Below, one piece after another: positions 17,442 to 25,800 of a DNA stretch of 64,000 nt. The position numbers and the translations under genes are program-made. The notes below the pieces were generated by a model. It saw only the letters and a list, made by a program, of their open reading frames with translations, was not told the DNA's origin and searched no databases. Numbering within the stretch: the stretch's first letter is position 1; every line of letters starts with the position of its first letter. Source of the DNA: Zhuqueibacter pondensis (lineage in GTDB: Bacteria > Zhuqueibacterota > Zhuqueibacteria > Zhuqueibacterales > Zhuqueibacteraceae); contig JAPDQK010000021.1 in the NCBI GenBank assembly GCA_034505955.1, positions 1 to 64,000 of the forward strand, given 5' to 3'.

Positions 17442-17786
17442 TTATGGTAACTCGAGCAAAACCTTTATGTGTTTCTGCAATTGTGCCAAATGAGAAGCGC
17501 TCAATCGTCCGATTTTGCGCTTGAGACGTCTTTTATCAATGGCACGTAACTGAAACACTAAAGCTACAGAAGGCACAGTCAAGCTGTTTTCGGAATTGGG
17601 AGGGATCAAAAAGGTGCCGGGGAAAGCTTGTGCGGCTAACTGGAAAGTTAAGGGTACAATCAGCGCGGTCGGCAACTGAGTTTCGAATTGGGGAGCTTAT
17701 ACAATGATGGCCGGACGTGGGCCGGCTTGCTCATGTCCATCGCTGGACGGAATTTCGACGGTATAAATGTCCCCGATGGTCATCAT
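17442..17786 (-). pseudogene. MazF/PemK-family toxin with an in-frame stop
   Basis: The frame from the ATG at 17786 gives MMTIGDIYTVEIPSSDG, then GPRPAIIV, the hallmark start of MazF-type endoribonucleases. A TAA at 17697-17699 interrupts it. The same frame then continues with APQFETQLPTALIVPLTF and on to the stop at 17442, for a normal total of about 114 codons. A one-base change (for example CAA to TAA) explains the lesion. The upstream antitoxin gene overlaps the start by four bases and is intact, so this is a toxin-dead module. Confidence 0.85.
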
Positions 17787-17998
17787 GGCAACCCCTTCTC
17801 GAACTCAATCAGCGCTTCATCGCTCAGCCGGTCCCATTGCTCGAACTCCGCCTGCAAGGCGAGCGCAGCTTGGCGGCTCTGAACCAAGATGCTCTCTTTG
17901 AACAAGCGAACGATTTGCAGCAAATTCGGGAGAGTTTCTTCCGGCAAATCCTTGACTTCTTCCAGCAAGGCCTGTTGGTAGTTGAGTGTCATTTCCAT
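17783..17998 (-). CDS. MazE-like/DUF2281-type antitoxin
   Basis: 71 residues, acidic and helical (YQQALLEEVKDLPEETLPNLLQIV, then a C-terminal EFEQWDRLSDEALIEFEKGL). This is the common helical antitoxin found in front of MazF-type toxins. AAGGAG lies upstream at good spacing. Its stop region overlaps the broken mazF-like start, as in working modules. Confidence 0.75.
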   Translation of the reverse strand: MEMTLNYQQALLEEVKDLPEETLPNLLQIVRLFKESILVQSRQAALALQAEFEQWDRLSDEALIEFEKGLP

Positions 17999-18090
17999 TT
18001 TGATTTGCTCCTTGTTTAGACTATTTTAATATAGCAAATAAATCAGTTTTTGCAAAGTGAAAATCTTAGCGCGGCTCTGGCCGCAACCCC

Positions 18091-18168
18091 CTACGGGCGT
18101 AGCCTACGGGCGTAGCCTACGGGCGTAGCCTACAGGCGTAGCCTACAGGCGTAGCCTACGGGCGCAGC
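18091..18168. repeat. Six tandem copies of the 13-bp mini-palindrome
   Basis: Six uninterrupted units of CCTACGGGCGTAG or close variants. Units 1-3 are identical, units 4-5 read CCTACAGGCGTAG, and unit 6 reads CCTACGGGCGCAG. Each contains the palindrome CTACG-NN-CGTAG. Elsewhere in the window the unit occurs singly or in pairs, so this is the largest local array. Confidence 0.9.
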
Positions 18169-18176
18169 CAAACGTT

Positions 18177-18250
18177 ACCACAAAGGCACATAGGCTACGC
18201 CCGCAGGGACACAAAGAAAAAACCTTTGTGAACTTTGTGTCTTTGTAGTG
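18177..18250. repeat. Family B repeat interrupted by a mini-palindrome
   Basis: It has the same ACCACAAAGGCACA to CTTTGTAGTG hairpin as 10391-10450. Here 19 bp containing GGCTACGCCCGCAGGG (18192-18210) are inserted, and the target CACA is duplicated on both sides (18188-18191 and 18211-18214). Comparison with the uninterrupted copy defines the insertion precisely. Confidence 0.75.
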
Positions 18251-18311
18251 CAATAAAATCTTCGCGGTTGTGATAGTTTTTCCAGGGTAATACTATAGAT
18301 TCTTAAAAGCC

Positions 18312-18800
18312 ATGACCACAGCCGAAATCCTCGTCCGCTACGTCACGCTGCCCGATGAGTTGGAAGCCGCGCTCGCCGGTCTCGCGGAGGCCGACTTCGA
18401 TTTGGCCCGCTCACCAGGTGCATGGACCATCCGCCAAACCGTCCATCACATCGTCGATGCGGACGAGGTCACCAAGCTCATCATCAAAGCGGCGCTGGGC
18501 AATTCCGGTTGCACCTTCGGGTTGGAGTGGTACGATCTGAAAAACTCCTGGGTCACGATTATGAATTATGCCAGCCGTCCGATTGCGCCCGCTCTCGCGC
18601 TCTTCCGAGCCAACCATCGCGACCTTGAGTTGTTGCTGCAACAATTGCCCGAGGCGTGGGAACGTTATGTGATGCTGAAACGCGAAGCAAACTCGGAATT
18701 GCGCAAGGTCACGGTTGGCCAGCTCATTCAAACGCAAACCAGCCATGCCGAACATCACCTCGAGCAAATTCGCGCGACACGGCAGGCGCACGGGCGGTGA
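18312..18800 (+). CDS. DinB-family protein
   Basis: 162 residues with the four-helix DinB/YfiT fold. Helix 2 has TIRQTVHHIVDADEV and the C-terminal helix HAEHHLEQI, giving the family's three His metal ligands. The segment after AWTIRQ also fits. DinB-like proteins are metal-binding, often thiol-dependent enzymes of unclear substrate. The gene stands alone between repeats and a toxin-antitoxin pair. Confidence 0.85.
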   Translation: MTTAEILVRYVTLPDELEAALAGLAEADFDLARSPGAWTIRQTVHHIVDADEVTKLIIKAALGNSGCTFGLEWYDLKNSWVTIMNYASRPIAPALALFRANHRDLELLLQQLPEAWERYVMLKREANSELRKVTVGQLIQTQTSHAEHHLEQIRATRQAHGR

Positions 18801-18885
18801 GCGTAGCAATTGGATTGCTGGATTAGTGGTTTGATGGAATAACGGGCTTTGAGATTATGTCGTGGAAATGGAATAAATCGCCAAC

Positions 18886-19386
18886 TTATCGGAGGATTTC
18901 ATCTTTGCCTTTTATGAACATGCCTGGTTCGTTCTTCTCGATTTCTTCCATCAAAGAACAAACTTCTTCTTTGGTGCAGTGATTGGATTTCCACAGTTGA
19001 CGCAGGACGAGCTTGAGATCAAGGGATGGAATATGGTTGGCTTTGCAGTAATTATGAGCGCGCTTGTCATTCGTAAGCAATTTGCTGCCAATGCGTTTTA
19101 GGCAGAGGGCGATGCTTTCTCGTTCTCCGGCATTCAGCGAGCTGGGCAGGGTATTTGTCAGGCTCTTCTCATCAGGGGTGAGATCGACAGCATAAAATCT
19201 TGTGCCGCCGGCCAGATCATGAATAATCGGTTGCAGAAAATTCAGACTTTTTTGTAAACCACCTTTGAGCTCTTTGATAACGGCCGGTGCCAGATAAAGA
19301 GAATCGGTTTCCGCCACCGCAAATAGCAGTTCAACACGCTGAATGCGTGCGAAAGTGGAGAGAATGCTTGTATCGGCGACGATCAT
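18886..19386 (-). CDS. PIN-like toxin, DUF3368 type
   Basis: 166 residues. MIVADTSILSTFARI begins the PIN-like fold with the first acidic residue at position 5. LNAGERESIALCL supplies the central Glu and SKLLTNDKRAHNYC the third acidic site. The C-terminal half matches DUF3368 proteins. These are predicted RNases paired with UPF0175 antitoxins, as here: the start overlaps the upstream antitoxin stop by four bases. Confidence 0.85.
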   Translation of the reverse strand: MIVADTSILSTFARIQRVELLFAVAETDSLYLAPAVIKELKGGLQKSLNFLQPIIHDLAGGTRFYAVDLTPDEKSLTNTLPSSLNAGERESIALCLKRIGSKLLTNDKRAHNYCKANHIPSLDLKLVLRQLWKSNHCTKEEVCSLMEEIEKNEPGMFIKGKDEILR

Positions 19387-19697
19387 TTGGATTTGCCAAA
19401 GAAGAATGCAAGGTCTTCATCCATCGCTTCTGCGGAATCGGCCTCGACAAGGACGGGAATCTGGCGTTCGCGCAAAACCTCTTGAAAATCCCAACGGTTG
19501 ATCCCGGCAATCTCTGCCGCCCGGCCAAGGGAAACCTCATCGGTTCTGTACAAATCGATCGCGAATTCCAGGCGCAATGGTTTGTTGTTGAGCAAGAGAT
19601 TACGGATGGCATCGGAAATGACTTCATCTCGAGTTTTATATAGGCCGGTCCGAACCAAGGCGTCGACTTCCACATCGACAAAATTGAGATGATTCAT
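19383..19697 (-). CDS. UPF0175-family antitoxin
   Basis: 104 residues. The N-terminus is a ribbon-helix-like segment (ALVRTGLYKTRDEVISDAIRNLL). It is followed by the UPF0175 signature LYRTDEVSLGRAAEIAGINRWDFQEVLRERQIPV. It is coupled to the PIN-like toxin and probably neutralises it and represses the pair. Confidence 0.88.
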   Translation of the reverse strand: MNHLNFVDVEVDALVRTGLYKTRDEVISDAIRNLLLNNKPLRLEFAIDLYRTDEVSLGRAAEIAGINRWDFQEVLRERQIPVLVEADSAEAMDEDLAFFFGKSK

Positions 19698-19874
19698 TTG
19701 TGGTTCTCCGTTTTCTATAAAAATATCGAAGTAAATTTCGGAATCGCTGTGAAATGTTTGTTGCGCACTGGCTTAAAATTAAACATTTTTTTTTGATCGT
19801 GCAAGAGAAAATTGGAACAAAATTCCCTGCGGACGTAGCCTGTGTAATGACAATTTACTAATGGAGTTTGTGTA
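19698..19874. promoter_or_regulatory. Divergent control region before the megasynthase
   Basis: 177 bp between the antitoxin (minus) and the megasynthase (plus), so it must carry outward promoters for both. It is AT-rich with one degraded mini-palindrome (CCCTGCGGACGTAGCC near 19828). GGAG nine bases before the ATG at 19875 serves as ribosome site. No operator can be named. Confidence 0.45.
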
Positions 19875-22800
19875 ATGAAATCTTCAGCCCATAAAGCCGT
19901 TGCCATCGTGGGCATGGGAGCGGTTTTGCCCGATGCGCCCAATGCTTCGACTTTTTGGCAAAATATCAAAACCGGACGATATAGCATCACCGAAGTGCAC
20001 ACCGAGCGGTGGGATCCTGATCTTTATTATGACCCCGATCCCAAAGTGCCGGATAAAACCTATTCCAAAATCGGCGGCTGGGTGCGGGAATTCGAATGGG
20101 ATCCGCTCAAATGGAAACTGCCGATTCCGCCCCGCGTCAGCGCGGCGATGGACTTGGCGCAAAAATGGGCGGTTGTCGCCACGCGCGAGGCGTTGAATGA
20201 CTTCGGTTTTCCCCAGCGCCCCCTCGACAATGAACGCACCGCCGTGATCATCGGCAATGCCTTGGGCGGTGACATGCACCTGTTGACTTCGGCGCGCATC
20301 CTGTTTCCGGAATTCGCAACGGAATTGGAGAAAGCGCCGAGCTTTGCGGAACTGCCCCCGAAAATTCAAGAAACCATTCTTCAAGAATTGCAGCGCGGCG
20401 TCGGCAAGCACTTCCCCGAGATCACCGAAGACACCATGCCCGGCGAGTTGTCCAATATCATCGCCGGCCGCATTGCCGCACTCTATAATTTCCGCGGCCC
20501 GAATTACACCACGGATGCGGCCTGTGCTTCGGCAATGGCCGCCATTAATGCCGCGGTCGAAGGATTGAATGAGAACGACTTCGATACCGTGATTACCGGC
20601 GGCGTGGATGCCAACATGAGCAGCTCTTCATTTGTCAAATTTTGCAAGATCGGCGCGCTTTCCGCCACCGGCTCGCGGCCCTATGCTGCCGGAGCTGATG
20701 GTTTCGTCATGGGCGAAGGCGCAGCGGTTTTCATACTCAAACGCCTGGCCGACGCGGAACGTGACCGTGACAAAATTTACGCCGTGATTCGCGGACTCGG
20801 CAGTTCCAGCGATGGCAAGGGCAAAGGCATCACGGCGCCCAATCCCATTGGGCAATTCCTCGCGGTGCAACGCGCCTGGCACAACGCCGGGCTTTCTCCC
20901 GCCACCTGCACGATGATCGAAGGCCACGGCACCTCCACGGTCGTTGGCGATCTTGTCGAAGTGCAAAGCCTGATCGAAGCGTTCAGCAATTACAGCCTCA
21001 CCCCCGGTATGATTGCGTTGGGCTCGGTGAAATCCAACATCGGCCATCTCAAAGGCGCGGCCGGCGCTGCCGGCATTTTGAAAGCCACGTTCGCTTTGCA
21101 CGAAAAAGTTTTGCCGCCCAGCGTCAATTTCGACCGGCCCAATCCCGACATTGATTTCAGCCACTCGCCTTTTTATGTCAATACCAAACTCCAACCGTGG
21201 GAAGCCACGCGCGATGGCATTCGCCGCGCCGGTGTGAGTGCGTTTGGATTTGGCGGCACGAATTTCCACGCCGTGCTGGAAGAATACATTCCCGGCCGAA
21301 TCAAAGATGAAACCAAAACCAGCGTGTTCATGAGTGAAGTAAAATCGACTCCGGCGAAAATGACGGCCAAGTCGCCCTTGCGCGGCGCTGTGGTCATCGG
21401 CGCGGATTCGGATGCCGAGCTGATCAAACGTCTCGAAGTGATTCATCAAAATGCCGAGCAAGGCCAGGCGCCGGCAATCGCACCGCCTTCGGAAGCCGAT
21501 CTGCGGGCGCCGGTGCGGCTCGCCATCGATTACGGGAATGCTGCAGAATTGGCAAAAAAATCCGGTAAAGCGTTGCGCGCGTTGCGCGAGAATAATGCCG
21601 GCTTGTGGAAAGCGTTACGCGCGCAGGGCGCTTATCTGGGGCGCGGCCCCGCAGGCAAAGTGGCTTTCCTTTATACCGGTCAAGGCTCGCAGTATGTCAA
21701 CATGCTGCGCGAAATGAAGGAAAAAGAGCCCATCGTTGCTGATACTTTGGCCGAAGCGGAACGTGTGATGAGGTCGTCGTTTGGCATGTCACTGATGGAA
21801 TACATGTATGTGGATGAAACCAATCCGGAAGCTCTGGCCCGTGCCGAAGACGGCCTGCGCCAAACCGCCATCACACAACCGGCAGTGTTGGCCATCGAAG
21901 TCGGGTTGACGCGTCTGCTCGCGGCGTACGGCATGATGCCGGACATGGTCATGGGTCACAGTCTTGGTGAATACGGCGCGTTGGTGGCCGCAGGCGTATT
22001 GTCATTTCCAGAAGCGTTGCAAGCCGTAAGCATGCGCGGCACTGAAATGACCAAAGTTTCTGTCGCGGACAATGGGATGATGGCGGCCGTCTTCGGGCCC
22101 TTGCATGAAGTCGAGGAAATTTTAAAGAGGGTTGAGGGATACGTGGTCGTCGCGAACATCAATAGTGAGAGCCAGTCGGTGATCGGCGGCGCCACTGCGG
22201 CGATGCAAAAAGCGATCGCCATCCTGAAAGAAGCCGGTTACGTTGTTCGGCCGTTGCCAGTGAGTCACGCCTTTCATACGAAAATCGTGGCACCGGCCAG
22301 TGCCTCCCTGGCACGTGTGCTTCAGCAATTGAATTTGCAGCCACCAGGCATCCCCATCGTCTCGAATGTCACGGGTGAGTTTTATCCGATGGGCATGGGC
22401 CCGGGGGTTGTGCCTCAAATGATCGATCTGCTCTCGCAACAGCTCGCCTCACCGGTGCAATTCGTCAAAGGCCTGCACACGTTGTATGCGGCCGGCGCGC
22501 GCATCTTCGTCGAAGTTGGTCCGAAGAAAACCCTGCATGGTTTCGTCGAAGACGTGCTGCTGAAACATGGCGACATCTCGGCGCTCTTCACGAACTTTCC
22601 GACAATTGGTGACGCCGCTTCTTTCAATCATGCCTTGTGCGGGCTGTATGCCGCGGGCTTGGGAGTTGGAGTTGAACAGAGGGCGGAGGGCAAAGTGCAA
22701 AGCGCAGAGCGCATGGAACAAAAGACAAGTGAGCAAGTGGCAAGTGGCAGATTGCAGGTGGAAAGTGCGTTAGCGAAAGGTGAGCCGGTCGTGAGGAGCA

Positions 22801-25800
22801 GTGAATTGAAAACAATACCGATCACACCAGATCATCAACGACCCGCAACGATTTCTTCTCCGGCTGCACTTGGGACTGATCGTTATCTGCAGCTCGGACA
22901 TTTGTTTGCCGAATTTTTGGATCGAGGTTTTCAAATTTATTCTGGAGGAAGATCTGCGCGCGCAGCGGATTATGTTTGTATCACCGGCGCGGCCCTGGGT
23001 CTGCCCGGCACAGAGCGTGTTTTTGACGATGCCAATTTGGAGCGCATTTTGCGCGGGGAACAATTTATTGACGTTGTGCCAATGCGGCTGCGTCGTGCCA
23101 TGGCCGATAAAAACATCGTCCGTCTCGTCAAGACCAAGGAAGGCGACGGCCGGTTTGAAACCATCACCAGCCCTGCCGAGGTGATCAAGCTCGCAGCACG
23201 GCGCAATAAATTCGACTTGGGCAGCGAATACGGCTATCCAGCGGACCGTTTGCCGGCGTTGGACATCGTCACCGCGCTGGCCATCGCGGTCGGCATCGAC
23301 GCACTCCGCGATGCGGGTATCCCGCTCGTCATGTGTTACAAAACCACCACCAAGAACACCAAGCTGCCGGATCGCTGGGCACTGCCGGAAGATATGCGCG
23401 ACGATACCGGCGTGATCTTCGCCTCGGCCTTTCCGGGCTATGATTCGTTTGCCGATATTATTTCGGGCTATTACAAAGATCGCATTCGCCGCGAGCGCCT
23501 GGAAGAGCTGATCAGTTTGCGCGAGCGCGCCCTCCAGCTCAATTCCGGCAACGGCACCATTGAGGAAATCGATCGGCGCATCGAATTGTTGCGCAGTGAA
23601 ATCGAGAAGGAGCCGTATCATTTTGACCGGAGATTTTTGTTTCGGGTGCTGTCGATGGGCCACTCGCAATTTGCGGAATACATCGGCGCGCGCGGGCCCA
23701 ATACGCAAATCAACGGCGCTTGCGCCAGCACCGCGCAGGCGATTGCCATCGCGCAGGATTGGATTCAGTCCGGCCGCTGCCGGCGCGTGATCATCGTCAC
23801 CGCCGATGATGTGACCTCCGATAATTTGATGGAATGGTTTGGCGCCGGTTTTGTCGCGTCCGGTGCGGCGGCGACCGATGAGAATGTCGAAGATGCCGCC
23901 ACGCCTTTCGACCGTCGCCGGCATGGACTAATCATCGGCATGGGCGCAGCAGCGTTGGTGGTGGAGAGTCCGGAATCCGCGCGTGAACGCGGCATTCAGC
24001 CCATCTGTGACGTGCTCAGCTCGATAACCGCCAACAGTGCTTTTCATGGCAGTCGCCTCGATGTCAACCACATCTGCCAGGTCATGGAAAAGCTGATTTC
24101 CGATGCGGAAGCGCAATGGGGTCTTGACCGCTACCAGATCGCGCCGCAGACCGTGTTTGTTTCTCATGAGACTTATACGCCAGCGCGCGGTGGCAGCGCC
24201 TCGGCAGAAGTGTACGCATTGCGTTCGGTGTTTCGCACCGCTGCTGATCAGATTATCATCGCCAACACCAAAGGCTATACCGGCCACCCGATGGCGGTCG
24301 GCATCGAGGACGTCCTGGCCGTCAAGATCTTGGAAACGTGCATTGTGCCACCGGTGGCGAATTTCAAAGAAGTCGATCCCGAGCTTGGGCCACTCAATCT
24401 CTCGAAGGGCGGCGTTTATCCGGTTCAGTATGCTTTGCGACTCGGCGCGGGATTTGGCTCGCAGATCAGCATGGCCCTCATGCGCTGGGTGCCGACGCCG
24501 GATGGAAAACACCGGAATCCCATGCAGCTTGGCTACCACTATCGCATTACGGATCAGAACGTTTGGACCAATTGGTTGCGCCGTGTCACCGGTTACCAAG
24601 CACCGGAACTTGAAGTGGTTAATCGAACACTGCGGGTCAAAGATCAGGGCCCAACAGAGCAAGTGGCTCCGGCAGTTGCAGTGGCTCCACAACCAGTTGC
24701 CGTCGCACCAGCAGCAGTTGAAGCAAGAGTGGGTGAGAGGGAAGTTCCAAAGCCGACGCCGCCAGCAACAATCCCGGCAGAGGAGAAAGTTGTAGCGCCA
24801 CATGCTCCTGCTGCTGCAACTGCTGCTGAACTCGATCCGGTGAAAGAAAGAGTCTTGCAGCTCATTTCGGAAAAAACCGGCTATCCGATTGAGATGCTCG
24901 ATCTCGATTTGGATTTGGAGGCGGATCTCGGCATCGACACCGTCAAGCAGGCAGAAGTGTTTGCCGCGATTCGCAGCGAGTATGACATCCCGCGCGATGA
25001 TTCTCTCAAACTGCGCGATTTCCCGACGCTGGCGCACACGATCAAATTTGTTTATGAACGTCGACCCGATCTCCGGAAGCAAGGGGCAAGTGAGCAAATG
25101 GCAGTGGAACAACCCGCTCCTATTCCCGCTGCTCCTGAATTTGATCCGGTGAAGGAAAGAATCCTGCAGCTCATTTCGGAAAAAACCGGCTATCCCATCG
25201 AGATGCTCGATCTCGATTTGGATTTGGAGGCGGATCTCGGCATCGACACCGTCAAGCAGGCAGAAGTGTTTGCCGCGATTCGCAGCGAGTATGACATCCC
25301 GCGCGATGATTCTCTCAAGCTGCGCGATTTCCCGACGCTGGCGCACACGATCAAATTCGTTTATGACCGCCGGCCCGATCTCCGGAAGCAAGGGGCAAGT
25401 GCGCAAATGGCAGTGGAACAACCCGCTCCTATTCCCGCTGCTCCTGAATTTGATCCGGTGAAGGAAAAAATCCTGCAGCTCATTTCGGAAAAAACCGGCT
25501 ATCCCATCGAAATGCTCGATCTCGATTTGGATTTGGAGGCGGATCTCGGCATCGACACCGTCAAGCAGGCAGAAGTGTTTGCCGCGATTCGCAGCGAGTA
25601 TGACATCCCGCGCGATGATTCTCTCAAGCTGCGCGATTTCCCGACGCTGGCGCACACGATCAAATTCGTTTATGACCGCCGGCCCGATCTCCGGAAGCAA
25701 AGGGCAAGTGAGCAAATGGCAATGGAACAACCTCCTACTATGCCTACTCCTGCGCCCATGGCTCCTGCGATTTTCGCCAGTATGGAAGCAGCGAATAAAA

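Noticed and set aside
18091..18168. Tandem palindromes as a CRISPR array
   Set aside because: The units are directly joined without unique spacers and no cas gene is present.
24834..25760. Triple ACP repeat as an assembly artefact
   Set aside because: The units carry fixed differences from one another, and tandem ACPs are normal for this enzyme class. Read depth would still be useful.
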